Source of the DNA: Cryoendolithus antarcticus
Taxonomy: Eukaryota > Ascomycota > Dothideomycetes > Cladosporiales > Cladosporiaceae
DNA: 64,000 bases
Assembly (NCBI GenBank): GCA_002077065.1
Contig: NAJO01000041.1
Location: forward strand, 186,001 to 250,000
Direction: 5' to 3'
Within the stretch, counting starts at the first letter, position 1. Each line of letters starts with the position of its first letter. Position numbers and translations under genes: made by a program. The notes under the pieces were generated by a model. It saw only the letters and a list, made by a program, of their open reading frames with translations. It was not told the origin of the DNA and did not search any database. This document shows positions 44,172 to 57,061 of this stretch, piece by piece.

Positions 44172-46600
44172 GCTAGTCGATAAGACCCAGGGATTCGAGT
44201 GTACAAGGTCGAAGTGTAGCAGAGTACTGTGTTACAACCTAGTGATATAAAATTGACCCTTGCAAGCAATAGTGACCGGTGGAGCAGGCTTTGGCGCTGA
44301 GGCAGGTGCCGACTTAGTGGATCCACGACGCGCTTCCGACGCTGCAGAGTATATTGCGTGCAATATCTTCAATGAGCCAGATTGTATGTTCGTGATCAAG
44401 CGCGATGCCGGCAGTCAGCTACGTCGCTGTTGAGCAGGCGACGCAGCTAAAATTTGCAGAATGCTCGATCGTTTTCGGGTTGGCCGTCTGCCGGTCAATA
44501 GCTCGCTTGTAATGATGGAAGAACGATCACGAGGAGATCTCTTGAGCTCGAATGTAGTATTCTTCGGTTTCGACAGTCGGTCCTTTTCTTGCGTCCCAGT
44601 ATCCAACGGTCCGTCTCTGGTGGCAAGATTATGTCCACTTCGTGATCGCTCACGAAGACGTCTATACGCGGTCACTAGGCCGTTGGATGTTGCAGACGGT
44701 TATATGTAGAATTGACACAAGACGGGACGATCAATGGAGCAGTAGGGGACATGTGTCAATATGCAGAAGGGACTGCGGACTCGGCCATATTTTGTCAGTA
44801 GCGGTGACATGGCTGATACGTCAAGACTGCTCGCCCGGCAACTTTGCTTTCCGGCACGCTCGGTTAGTAGACCATCTCAACACGTGAAGAACCTACCTCT
44901 TGTTGTGATAGCACGCGATCGCGGTGGGAGATGCCATTAGATGTCAAGTACGAAAGTCGCTTGACGCTTTTGTGTGAGGGAGCGCTTCAGAGCAGTCTCA
45001 TCGTCGAGCCACATATCTATCACGTATTGCAAGCCGTGAAACCAATCGTCCATGGCACCACGCTTATGCCGTCAAAGCCTGTCGAAGCCTGTCGAAGCCA
45101 TCATGTCGACGACTAGCGCACTCATGCGCACTGTACGACACCGCTCGACGTGCGGTCAGGCGACTGCACGACCAGATGTCGAGCAGCGGTTGCACCGCAT
45201 CTCATGCCCGTGTGGCTGGTAAATCTGAGTTCCGCTGCCCTAAGCGAGGTCAGACCCCACTCACACGATCGCCCAAATAGACGACCAATTCTCACTTCGC
45301 GTCCATAGCGGTCGTTGCGAAACACCTCGTGCCGTTCCTTGCGCTCGTATTCCGTACCCTGCTGCCGAACTCACCTATACTCGCTTGCCCATGTTCCTGC
45401 GCCGTGAAAATGCCGCATGTTAGCTTGGTGATGGAAACGCCACTTGTACAGACCTTCTCGAAGACGCCTCCAACTCCCCAAACAGCAAGCGCACCGCAGC
45501 CACTACAGCGATCGCCTTCAAGCATCTCGACATCAGGGCTTTCTTCGCACGCGAGCCGAGAAGCCAGATGCCACCCGATCTGAACCCTGCAGCCGACTGG
45601 GGTCCGCAGCGTCGCTTCCAGAGTTCTGTCGATCCTGTAACCTCACTTCATTCCACATCGCTGCCAAGCTGACATTTTGTTGCCCTGACCCGAATCGCTT
45701 GGGCTTGCGTGATCATTAACACGACAGCCACTATCGGCTACCAGGTCAGCAGGCCAGTTGGTGTCGAGTATCGGCGTTGGTATCGAGGCGAAACACAAGT
45801 TAAGCGAGGGGATCCCTACGCATATTTGCGAAGCTTCCGGCTGAACGCTTGCTAGACGTGAGCGGCTACTGTATGGTCGACATGTACCCCAAGGCTCGCG
45901 TATCTGACTTTACATTTACGGCACCATCCCCGAGCCTCGCCCGCTCGAGGCGGCATTGAGTGATGTTGGTGATCTTACACCTAGTTGCCGACGCGGCACC
46001 GCAACGTTGACGCGGATAGAGTGCAAGCGAGGGGAGCATTCCGACTTTGGGTTGTGCCGAACGAAGGCATATTTGGAACATGCGTTTGGGGTGCAGCCAT
46101 GGATCCATAGATGTCAGACATTTCGCGCGGTCGGTATTGGGCCTCGATACTGTGCGGTCGTTGCCGCGGTCGCTTAACGGAGGAGGTGTCTGCAACATAT
46201 GTGCAGGGCTTCTTGGTAAGTCACGGCATCGCACTCTCAGTTTTCCATATACTTCGAGTGTCAACAATGTAGCACACACACGACATGGAACGACGTTGGA
46301 TGCTATAAGATCCTCGAGACATCACGAATAGCTCCACTTGCATTGCTGAACCTTCACGCACGCGCAGAAGCGATAGATCCTTCACAGCGATAAATTTGAA
46401 GTCAACATACTCCACGGCTATCGATAGCGCATACGCCACCGGTCTATCCGAGCATCCAACAAGCTACTTCGCGACGTCCTTGCCGTTCACGATCGATCTC
46501 CACTCACTATCCCATCTCGACCCAGAAGCTAAGACCAGGAGGCGCACCTAGGTCGATCTCGTGGCTTTCACTCCCAATCCCTACCTCACTACCTCCGACA
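44172..46600. other. Long intergenic region without a supported gene
   Basis: About 2.4 kb. Open frames up to 137 codons exist on both strands but lack domains, conserved-looking blocks or splice partners. A partial tandem CCTGTCGAAG duplication lies near 45078-45098. The region holds the P450 promoter on the left. I find no convincing tRNA or other RNA gene, and no terminal repeats suggesting a transposon. Confidence 0.4.
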
Positions 46601-46831
46601 ATGGACTTCCCACCCTGTCTCTACACCCTCAACCCCTCCCCGTCAGCCTCGTCAACTACATCGTCAAAGGCACCTCCGGTCCAGTACGAAAGCTACCTAC
46701 AGGCTCTGGAAAATGACATCCAGATCTACCAAGCGCTGCAGAAAGTCCGCTGCGGACACGCAGCTTGCAAAGCTGCGCTGTTGAAGTGGATCAAGGAAAG
46801 TAGAGGAAGTCAAGGAAGTGGCAAATCGTAG
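46601..46831 (+). CDS. Possible small protein, 76 residues
   Basis: ATG 46601 in a good context (GACAATGG) opens 76 codons. A Ser/Pro-rich N-terminus is followed by an amphipathic helical half (YESYLQALENDIQIYQALQK) with two Cys in CGHAACKAALLKWIKE. The composition is more protein-like than neighbouring open frames, but I recognise no family and there is no intron to support it. It is convergent with the MIT-domain gene. It could equally be chance. Confidence 0.4.
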   Translation: MDFPPCLYTLNPSPSASSTTSSKAPPVQYESYLQALENDIQIYQALQKVRCGHAACKAALLKWIKESRGSQGSGKS

Positions 46832-47200
46832 CAGAAGGCTCTAGAGATGAGAGCTCTTGTGTGGCAGGCGTGTGGGTATGGAGTGGACTTACGACTTGCT
46901 GCGAAGTGGTGTCCTGCGTGATGAAGGTCGCGGGTTCGACTTTGCGGTCAGCATGCTCGGCGTGAGGTCCTCTTGTGGATCGGTCAGGGAAGCAGCGGAA
47001 GTCTTGCTCTGCGAAGCATGTAATTAAGGGCTTGGTCTCTGCAGCAAGTCTAGTCGTACGCAGAGATCATTCGGGTATCATTTCCCATCTGTACATGTCC
47101 CTTCGTTGCAGTCCGGACTGCATTCTCGGCTGCGCAGCCCACTCGTCGCGCAACAACGCATCAGCACCAGCTAGATCCCTCCCTCTCAGGCATCGCTCGG
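46832..47200. other. Spacer downstream of the MIT-domain gene
   Basis: 369 bp. A GGTTCGA-like word near 46933 resembles a tRNA B box, but no matching A box or cloverleaf is visible. No feature is called. Confidence 0.4.
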
Positions 47201-50200
47201 TCAAGCCAGCGCCCACTCCGTCCCCCTCTTCACGAACTTATCAAGCAGCAGCCCCAAATCCGCCAGCACGAACCTGCAGACAAAGAACGCAAAGAACTCC
47301 GCCGCATGCCGAATGCTAAACTCAAGCCCGACATGCGTCTGCGACGAGCCTCGCAATCCAGGATCCTCAACCTGCCTCGCGATTTGATCTGCAGCAAACT
47401 CACAGTCAGCATATGCACACAGCACAGATATCGCTCATAGTAGACACTAGGGCAAGAACTTCGGTAGCCACGCGAAGCGAGCCCTAAGCGACGCGCACGA
47501 TCATTCGATCAGCAGCGAGCGTGCCGAGGATGACAGGCAGGGCGAGGTCCGCTCCACGCGACGCGATGCATGCTGTCAGCGGCACGCTGCAGGGCTGAAA
47601 CGCTGACAGCTTCTGTACATGTAAGACCGGCTCGCGTACGACACGGGGTCGCGAGCCGAGCCTTTGAGCAGGGGGGTGAGCGCGCACGCGAGCCGCAGCC
47701 CTGCAAGAAGCGGAGGAAGTTCTTCCGTGCAGTCGAGTGCTGTGGTCGCTTGGCTAGACGAGCGCCTTCCAGGCACATAAAAACTAGGTGAGAGAGAAGA
47801 GGAACTGGGAACTTACCGAGAACACCAACACCCGCTACTAGTCGCGCCACACTGCCCATGTACTCTCTCTGCGGGCCTTCGAAGACCATGCTCTTCACAT
47901 CTCGACCGCTCTTTTGGCCGCGGCGTTCCACGGAAATGAAGGAAGTCATAGGCACAGACGGCATATGCTGTGGCTCGCCTCGCTCGGCACCAGCGCTCGC
48001 TTGGCTCCTGTGTCCAGCGCCGTTGCTGGAAGCGAGTGGCGCACCGGAAGATTTGCTGCGAAGTTTGCGCCACGAGGAGAGGTAGGATTTGCCCGAGTTA
48101 GACTTGGCGTTCTTGTCTGTCGTAGACGCAGTGTCTGAGCCTGGTGCCGAGGAATTGGGATTACTGGTCGAAGTGGAGAAAGATGGAGCGTCTCTGAACA
48201 TCCCCATCGCGCCCTGTACGCCTACTTCAGAGCCGAGCTTCTTGACGAGAGCAGTTTGCACACGCTCCATGACTTCCTCGAAGTTCTGCAGTTCTTCCAT
48301 CACGGCGTCGGCATCGTAGGTATCTACATTTGCCAATCGTCCCAGAGCGGCGGTGAGGAGGTCGCAGTTGGCTGCTTTGTCTTCCATCGACTTGATCTTA
48401 ACGCCGCGGGTCTGCCAGACTTCGCGTGGGACGAAGAGCCGTTGCGTGATGAAGCCGCCGCGTTGATGCGTGATGGTCGTGCAGATGGCGCGCATGAGCC
48501 AGAACGGTCGTAGAAGAAAGGACTCTGGGCACGGCTCGAGGCCACTGGGGATCGTCGGCTGCGTAGGCGAACGAGGCGAAGTGGGCATCTGAAGGCTTGA
48601 CAATGAGGTATCGAACAAGAAGGCGCCGCCAGAATATTGACTCTCAGCCATCGCTGATCCATGCAACGACGCAGTGCTTCGCTGCGCCGTCAACGAGTCT
48701 GCTGCCGATCTGAACTGGAAGATCGAGGTCATGGGCGTGCTGATGCTGTCCGAGTCCTCTCGCGAGGGCAACGAGATCGAGTGATCCCGCAGGCTGATCG
48801 ACGACTTGTTCTTCCTGAACAGACTGGGTCGGAAGGACCTCAGCTCGCCAGGCGACTCGTCCAGACTCATGCGAGGCTCCGTAGAGGTCGATGTCATCGG
48901 CATACTGCCTTGTGAGACCGCAGACCGCAGCTCGACAGAGGGCGGCGACTGCAGCTCCTGATCATGCTGAAGCTCCACCGTCGGTAGCTCGTCCGGTGCA
49001 GGAGCAGTGATCTCACTTGCGAATGATCTCGTAAGTTCATCTTGATTTGCAAGTGGTGCGCTCGGCGATACATGGAAAGTGGACGCTCGTTTCCGTCCCT
49101 CGGGCTTCGCAGACGTCTCGATCTTCAATTGCTTGGGATTCTGACCCGAGAGCCGCCTGGCTCTGACCGTCGATGACTCACGCTTCTCGCTCAGTGTGGG
49201 TGGTTTAGGCAACGCACTGGTGGGAGGAGGCAATGTGGGAGGCGACACCGGTCGTGCTTTCACCGTGCTCGCGGCTGATATCATACTGATGGGCTTACTG
49301 GTATCTCTGATCGATAGTAGATCCTCCGGTACTGTTGACAATGAAGTACCAGCAGTCGTCCGATCCGACACCTGAGAGCTTTGCCAAGTACTGATCGAAT
49401 AGGCACTCGAGTCCGATTGCCTCGGAAGGGCAGACTTGGTCGAGAGATCGAAGTTGAAGCCATGGGCGTAATCTGCCGTAAACTCCTCTAAGATGCGTTC
49501 CTCTTCCTCGTCATCGATCTCATCGCCCAAGCTCTGCCCGCCATAGGTCGGCGCAGTAGGCAAAAGTATCTCTTTGACGTCTGGACTCGTCACTTGCGTA
49601 GATTGCTGTCGTGCGTGCTGCATCCTTATTTGCTGTAGGTGCGCGTGTTCATAATCCGGCTCCAGGCCCTCGTCGTACGCTGCCTCTACAGCAGCGTCAA
49701 ACGCAGCGTCAAACTCTGCATCAGTGCCAGCGCTGTGGCCACGCACGCGCTTCCGTCTTAGGCCGTCTTTGGCCGTCACCGAATGTACCGAGGATCCACA
49801 TGAAGAGGCTGTTTCATCAATGGTGTCCAGCCACGAGACCGAAGCGTTACTAGCTTTCCGCTCTCGGGGCTCATCTTCTTCTAGTCTCTCATCCTGGGCA
49901 CCTGCAACAGCCTGCGGCTCGGCCTGGTGCTGCATACTGGTCGTCGCTGGGTCGAAAGTGGGCGGAGGTATCCGACGAGGTGATAGCGGCGCAGGCATAT
50001 ACCGACTGTGTTCGTCTGCGGTCGGTGGCAAGTGTAGCATGTTCGACTTGATGGCAGGAGGTAAGTCATCTGCTGGCGTTCGGGTCTCCTGCTGCGGAGA
50101 CGGTCTTCGCTGCTCCGCAATCGACGCATCGCTCCCTCTGCCAGCTCGCTCCACATCAGCAATCGTCTTCGAGAAAAAGCTGTCTCTCACGTTCCCAATC

Positions 50201-51543
50201 GACCCAAGCCTGGGAACATCCATCATTCGTGTCGCTGTAGCCGTCTCTATGACCGCCGAATCCCGTATCGTGCCATCTATCGGGCTTGTTGGCAGGTCTT
50301 GCGGACTCTTCACGCTATCATCACTCATAGGTCTCGTGGGCAGACCCTTCTCCTCCCGAGTCGGTGGCCGGCCATCATCCAGCTGTCGTAATTCCTCGAT
50401 CCGATTCGTATATGTCACTCGTATCGCATCAAGCTTGATCTTATCCTCTGCCCCAGAACTCCGATCCATGACCTGCTGCAGCAACCGGCATGCATCCATA
50501 TACGCCTCCAGTGCGCCCTCGAAGTTCTGCGCATTATCCAATAGCACGGCCGTATTCGCTTTTTGCAATGCTTTCGAGAGCATAGCTTTCTTGTCCTTCT
50601 CCATTCGTTCCCGATGTCTCGGTCTCTTCTCACTTCTTCCCTCGTTGTCCAGTATCGCAGTTACAGGCCGCGCGCTCCTGTCGCCGTACTCTACCATCTC
50701 TGACTGTCGCCTGCTGGATGCGACCTCAGGCGCAAGCTCATGTCTCGGCATGCGCGAGTAGTTCAGTGTAGATCCCGGAGCAGTCACCGTCCTCGGTGCT
50801 GTTGGTCGCTTACCGACAGCGCCATGCTTCGGTGAAACATTCTCTCCACCAAAGTAGTCCTGCGCGTAGGATGATCGAGTCGATGGCGTTAGCATGTCCG
50901 CGGTGGAGGAGGTTCCAGTACGAGCTGTTGAAGGCGAAGCGGTGTCATTCGAATCTGCGCCACCTGCGGTAGAGCCTCCAAATTCCGTGTTCAGCGGGTC
51001 GAACGGCGATTTCGCATGCGACAGCATCCTCCGCCCTCGCTCCGGACTCTCAGTCGGCGACTTCTGCCTTCGATATATGCTCTGCGGCGAAGGTAGGGGT
51101 TTCCTACTCGGACTGGCAACCGGGGAGTGATCGATTTGCGCATTGCGTGGCGGAGACAGCTGCTGTGACAATACCGCACCACTACTCGCTCTCTTCCTCC
51201 GAGTCTTTGCTGGCGACGGTGCGCTCGAATCGGTAGATTGCGACCAGCGATCCAAATTCACCATTCCCTCGCCATTGGTAAGTTCAGACGGATCAACCGC
51301 TATACTCTTCCTCCGCTTCCCATACTGCGTAACCTGCGCCCCAGTATTGACCCTCAGCGCTATCAGAGAAGTCTCGCCAGGACTCTGAGACCTCATCGGG
51401 AGCACGGAATTGCGCGCCGAGGAGCTGAGAGATGCCGTGCGCTTGACTGTGCTGGCGGAAGACCCCGAGATGGACGAATAGCGGTGGTGCTTATTGGGCT
51501 TAGTGGTCAGGGGGCCGCCCGCGACAGAGGAGCCACCATACAT
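47201..51543 (-). CDS. MIT-domain protein, large and Ser/Pro-rich
   Basis: About 1,304 residues in two exons: 51543-47817 and 47388-47201, spliced in frame to VGVLDQIARQVEDPGL. The start is ATG 51543 (MYGGSSVAGG); the frame is open 12 codons further up without an ATG. A MIT domain (microtubule interacting and trafficking three-helix bundle) spans about 311-385: LSKALQKANTAVLLDNAQNF, GALEAYMDACRLLQQV, RVTYTNRIEEL. Such domains bind ESCRT-III tails. The centre is disordered. The C-terminal 330 residues form a second conserved block (PCPESFLLRPFWLMRAICTT, GFITQRLFVPREVWQTRGVK, EFFAFFVCRFVLADLGLLLD). The intron is 428 nt, unusually long here; a missed internal exon is possible, but the join reads cleanly. 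I know this layout only as a conserved fungal family without a firm function. Confidence 0.87.
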
Positions 51544-53598
51544 GATGGCTGTCGCAGTCGGAGGCGAGGACAGGGACAAATCTGCAGACCTACCGTGTCC
51601 CGCGACCAGAGCGCCACGTTATGCACTTGTCACCGTCCACATGCGCTGTGCGATTAGAGTCGACAGGGAGTATAGGCGGACGAGTCCTAATTGGAATATA
51701 GTCTCTGCAATACAGCCCGTTCCTGGGTGCTGGATTCCCGTATGCGCAGCCAGTCGTGGTGCCGTTCCGGGACTGGTGCGGCTGCCCGCTGCTGTCGTGT
51801 CACAGACCGGTACCAGGGTGTCTCTGCGTGTGAGCGCATGTGCTACTCTGCGACGGAGACGTGACCATCGGCCATCTCGTCCTAAATGATCCTGATCTTG
51901 ATAGACTTCGTGAATTGGCCGGGGTGGTTGTGGCCCAGGGTCGCGCGCGGGCGAATTATTGCGCAATCACCGCGAGAGTCTTCCAGCGTGATGTCTCGTA
52001 TCTTTGTTCGTGCCTTGACGATGTGGTCTGCGCCGGGTGAAGCGTGGTCCTAGCAATGCTTGGGAGTGACAGAGAAGGATGCGGTCCTGGGCCTCCAGGA
52101 GGTCGATGTCAACGTCCCCTGGCTCCACGCTCGCTAGACTCCCCACTCTCGCACTAGCGATTCATATGCAATCCACCGAGCACGCCTGTGACGAGAAACT
52201 GTCTTCAGCTCTCCTTTCCATCATCATCAACAAGATCACAACAATGTTATTGGCCAAGTGATTCGGGCGTATTCACGCGTCGCAGCAGTCCCAATGGCTC
52301 CCCTGTGACCGTGCAGTCAGCACGCCGGGCTCGTGCCAGACCCGGACCTGCAGCAAAGGCTGTTCATGCACCGCAAATTCTCCGCGACAACAAGCGCATC
52401 AGCCATTCGATGATCGATTGCGCGGGCGACCGCGACCGTTAAAAAGTCACGCCAACCTCATTGGACCAACACCACGCTGAGCCTCGGACATGGCATTCGC
52501 ACGAACACTGTCCTGACTGCCACCCTGGTATATCCTTGTAGGCTCATTCGAACCGTGGTGCAGCAGTCGCGTGCTGCACGAGCACGGACAGAAATACCCC
52601 ACCGGATAGCATAGACGCCTCTCCCTCTGCTAATGCTGCACTGTGACCTCAGCACTATCGATGAGATATCTGCAGGATCACAGCCTACACAATTATTCAA
52701 GGTGCAGCGCCGCAGTGTATGAAGAAGAGTAGCCAAGCATCCTTACCGTCTTCGAACACGAAGCCTCAAGAACTTGGCATCCTGATACACGTCATGAGAC
52801 TTCCTCCACGACGATTCGAGAACGGCAGTGTATCCATGTCTCCCAATCCGGCACTGCAAAAGCGTTCGGCGCCAACCGTTCGAACTTCATCCGCGGCGCA
52901 CGCGACTGCACGTCCTTCCTGCAGACATGCAGGTGGCCACTCAAGCGGTCAGTCCGAGTAGCCAATAGCGATTTCCGAAGCATGCAGCGATAATTGATTG
53001 ATGCATCGCTTGGCTGCGATAACTACGAGACTCGTATGAAATATCCGAATTTCCACGTAGCGTGGCCCAGTAAAACCACACATTCCACCCAAGAGGTAGT
53101 CATCACGGGCCTCACGTGAATGAGTACTCAGTAAGGTATGTAGAGATCATCATCCTTTGGGCGGAACGCGAGAGGATTAGATTTCGCGTCTCTACAACTC
53201 GAACATACAAGCCCTGCTTATACCGGCCTAGCCGCACAGTGGAGCGTCATGATCGTGAGCCAGTGAGAAATGGATTTCAATGCACCCGTAAGCCACAGAC
53301 AATCGTATTGGTACTGCCTCTGCGGGGGACTTGCTCAGGCAAATGCCAGTCGCAGACCAATAGGGCAGAAGCAGAAGGAGGGTTTGCCAGCTACGAGAGG
53401 ATCATTAGCAGAATTGCCTTGGAGACACACGCGATTGTACAGGTTTCACGCGTTGGATGCTGTCGGGTCAGAACGTGAGCATGTGGGAATGACTACAAGG
53501 CGATCCATAGTCTATCTCAGCGTCTATACAGCCGCACAGGGGGATGGAAATGCTGAAGAAGCGCCACCGACACCGTACACGCAAGAAAGTATCCCATC
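51544..53598. other. Long intergenic region without a supported gene
   Basis: About 2 kb between two minus-strand genes. Open frames are under about 150 codons, overlap in several frames and show no domain. It should contain the promoter of the MIT-domain gene and the 3' end of the TRP-like gene. Confidence 0.4.
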
Positions 53599-55905
53599 TC
53601 ATCGCCGTCCGAAGCCGAAGTCGAGGTCTGGTAGTTGTGGCTCCCTACTTCTCGATGGGCTTCGACTGACGCCTCTCTCACCCATACCCGCAGCCCCAGT
53701 GACCAGCCCCTCCGCACTGTGATCGCGATAATGCTGTGCAGGCCGCGTCAAGCTCCTGCCCTGGGACCTGGGGTCTCCAGCAGGTGAGTCGGCTCTCACC
53801 GGATCGTACCCTCCACTTCTCGTAGGCACGGCTGAGACTATAGGCGCTTTGCCCATGCCCTTCTCGTCTCGAGAGTGCTGAGCCATAGGCCTCATTAACA
53901 GCGAATTCCGCGCATCCAGAGCCGTGAGGTCATCTTGATCTCGGTGGAGCTTGCGGGCGTCTTGTGCTGCTTTCCGCTTCAACCGGTGAGGATTGTCCTT
54001 GATGCAGAAGATGAGAGCGTTGACAGCGATGAGGATGGCCAACACCCCGGTAAGAGCGCACTGCACTACTATGAGCGCGACCCCGGCAATCGTTTTGGTC
54101 GTTTGTGAGATCCCCAGCTCTTCGACGAAGATCAAGATGCAGACCACCGAGAGCACCCGGACAACCTGAATCACGATGTTGATCCAGTTGCTGCTCTTCA
54201 GGCTGTACGGCCGGGTCCATAGCAGTAGAGCTAGCATAATCGCTTCGACAATAAGCTGCGCAGCTGACTGTATGAGTCCATGGCCGTTCAACCCAGCGAT
54301 CACACAGCCTCGGACAAACAGGTAGATAATAACCGGTATAAACAACCACCAGTAGCCCTTCTTGAAATTGTCGTAAAACAGGCTGTACTTCACCCAGGTC
54401 TCCTTATCCTCGTACAGCTTATCCACGCCTCCTTCCATCTTCTTTGCTCTCCGTGCCATCAGCCAGATTTTCACAGTGAAGGCTACGAGTACAGCAGTGA
54501 ACGTGCCCAATGTAACGCCAGCGAGAGCCTTCGCAGCCCAGGAGTCTCCGTTCGTGAATTGGTAGATGCAATACAGCGTCCAGACGCCGTAGAGTAGCAG
54601 GATGAGATTGAGTATCGTCTTGGCTAGACGCCACCAGTATCGCTTCCGCCAGGACTCGAGACTTTTCGGCAGCGGTTTTGCTAGGGACCAGGCTTCGAGG
54701 ATGACCTTGAAGAGGAGGATAAGGACGACCATGGCGGCTATGACGATTGCGAAGACCAGGAGGAGGGTCATGAAGGTGTTTGCTTGGGGGATTTGGAGCT
54801 GTTCGACGTAGGCTTGGATGTCTTTGACGTAGTGTTGGGTTTTGCTGTCGCTGGCAGTGCTGGCTTGCGTCGTGTTGGCGGCGTTGTCGGAGCCGTGGAT
54901 GTCTTGGGTCGTGCCATTCACTGTCACTTCTGTGCCCTGCCGTGCGAAGAGGTAGGGCAGTTCCAGAGCCCTCCTCTTCAAGTCAAGACCAGCCGAGCTA
55001 TTCTTGCCATTCGCGGACACCAGAGTCGCATTCTGCAAGTACTGATAGTTGGCTGCCGTCAAGTTCCCTCCAGTCGATGCCCGAAAGTGATCAACCGTCG
55101 TCTGCATCGATCCCCAGGGTATAAGTCCGGTGCTGAAAGCGAAGTTGCTCGTGAAGCTCTGGTACACCGCCGGGTACTTAACGCTCATCATTCCATTCAG
55201 CGCCATGCCTTGGAACCAGCCAAAGACCTCGCCGAACGTTGGAGAGGGAGCAGAAGCACCTGCGCCGCTGGCTCCTGCGCCCACGGCAGATACTGCAGAG
55301 AGTGCGAGCGCCGCAGCTGCGACACCCGCGGCCACGTACTTCACCGCAGGTATCTCCAGCGTCTTGCCGTTACCCACACTTGATTGTATGCATGCTAGCT
55401 CTTCTCCAGTCTCGCCGGTAAGTTTCAGCTCCACCAGGCCGTCCAGATCCGGGACTGAGAAAGCGATTGAGGGTATTTGGTCGGCGTACTTCTGTGGGAC
55501 TTCCTCGGTGCCTCGTGTTGAAAAATCTCCAGCAGGTACTACAACTCATCAGTACCTCCCTTCCCCTTGGCCGGGATATATCCGTGGAAGCCTACCTGGA
55601 CACATTTCCGTCATGTTCTGTTCGCAGGGACTGAACGACTTCTGATACACCTGTCGGCCATACGCCGTCACCACCAAGTTCGCCGTTACATTCTGCTCTA
55701 TCGTGCTCGATCCGGCAACGTTGAACTTCACGACTCGTGTATCCCGATCATAGGTGACGTTCAGCGCCGTTGCCTTGATCGTGGCATTGTTCAGACACTC
55801 CGAGTACCCGTTGCTGGTGAGTGTGTTGGCGCCAGAGACTGTGGCCGATAGCCCGAGTAATATGGCAATGATCCCGAGTGACCGAACACCACCAAGCGAC
55901 CGCAT
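53599..55905 (-). CDS. TRP/Flc-type polytopic membrane protein with N-terminal ML-like domain
   Basis: 749 residues in two exons: 55905-55596 and 55538-53599. A signal peptide (RSLGIIAILLGLSATVSG) leads into a lumenal ML-like domain with paired Cys (GYSECLNNATIKATALNVTY, SPCEQNMTEMCPVPAG, IPSIAFSVPDLDG). About nine hydrophobic segments then form the TRP-like core (YVAAGVAAAALALSAVSAV, TFMTLLLVFAIVIAAMVVLI, WWLFIPVIIYLFVRGCVIAG, IAGVALIVVQCALTGVLAIL). A Ser/Arg/Asp cytosolic tail follows. This is the fungal Flc/Pkd2-related family, linked to FAD import into the ER, calcium handling and cell-wall maintenance. The splice restores the family motif CPVPAG. It shares a 1.1-kb divergent spacer with the phosphoesterase gene. 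Confidence 0.93.
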
Positions 55906-57061
55906 GTCTGTAGGAGATAGTCCTACCCTCGCGACCTCCTGCTTTCCAACTGAGGTTTGACCGGGCCCAGGAGTGTTGTAGTGTGTCCTTGCGCGGCGAT
56001 TCGTATAGCCACTCAGTTGGCGTTCGATACTTGGTCTACACTCCGCAAGACGGTGGACGTGGAATGCAAAATCGCTAATCGACGAAAGGAGATTGCTGCC
56101 AGTCTTAAAGGGTGGGCATGTGTAAGAAGTGTACGCTAAACGACAGCAGATGTGTACAAGGAGTAATAGTGTGCGCGAGTGGAACGATAGCAATATGTGC
56201 GACGATGAACAGCAAAGAAACGCAAGCAACGCAGCAGCAAGTGCAATACCAGACCTCCTGCGTGGTCCTCGATGGTCTTCGCATCGTGATGGCCTGTGTT
56301 CTTCAACCTGCAGGGATCTCACTAGTGCCCGAGTCCGTTCACCATGGCTCGTGTCGGTGCCAACATCGAGACCTATTTCCAGGACGGTGGTCCCGAGGGT
56401 CTCAGGAGTGTGCAGCAAGTGCCATGTCTGGCCACCGAAATGTGAGTTCTGCAGAGTGAGTCGGACATGGCTCCTGATGCCCGAAGTACTGGGCCGCGTG
56501 TCATACTAGACACTATGTGTCGACAGCTGGAAAGTGACATGCAGGCTACGATGCCCAGTCAGAAATCTGAAACGCCGTGCGTGAGTGGCGCCCAGGGCCA
56601 GCGGAAGAGGCGCTCAGCGTGTCGGCGCGCAGCAGGGCTCGCATTCGGCGGGCACCGAGAACCGTTGTTTCGCCAAGCTTGGTACGAGGCAGTGGAGTCG
56701 CTCGAACAATGGCTCCAAAGGTTGAGCCTGTGGGGCAAGCTGAAGAGCTCATGTCGAGGGGATCGTTGATCGGATTTTCCGCGTGCTGTCCACTCTCTCT
56801 GGATGAACACTTGCTGCTATATGGAAAAGAACTTCATGACCGCTTTGTCTGCCAAGTGATTCCAACAAAATGTCGCGGCGGAATTCCTGCCCGAAGACCG
56901 ACTCTGCGCAGTTTCGCTACAAGGCGAGTCTCAGGAGTTGAGAGGGACGCGTATGATGTCAGACGTGTAGCGGCGCTGAAGGAACTTTGTTATATCCAGA
57001 CCACATGGCTACAAGTCGGCAGCAGTAACTTGCCCAACATACCATTGGCATCACGTACATC
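55906..57061. other. Divergent intergenic region
   Basis: About 1.15 kb between the TRP-like gene (-) and the phosphoesterase (+). A plus-strand 207-codon frame from 56577 runs into the phosphoesterase in another frame; it is Arg-rich and lacks domains, so I treat it as chance. Confidence 0.4.

Noticed and set aside
45866..46279. 137-codon minus-strand frame in the 44-46.6 kb gap
   Set aside because: No domain or splice partner; opposing frames of similar length cover the same bases.
46920..46945. tRNA B-box-like GGTTCGA
   Set aside because: No A box, acceptor stem or anticodon arm can be formed around it.
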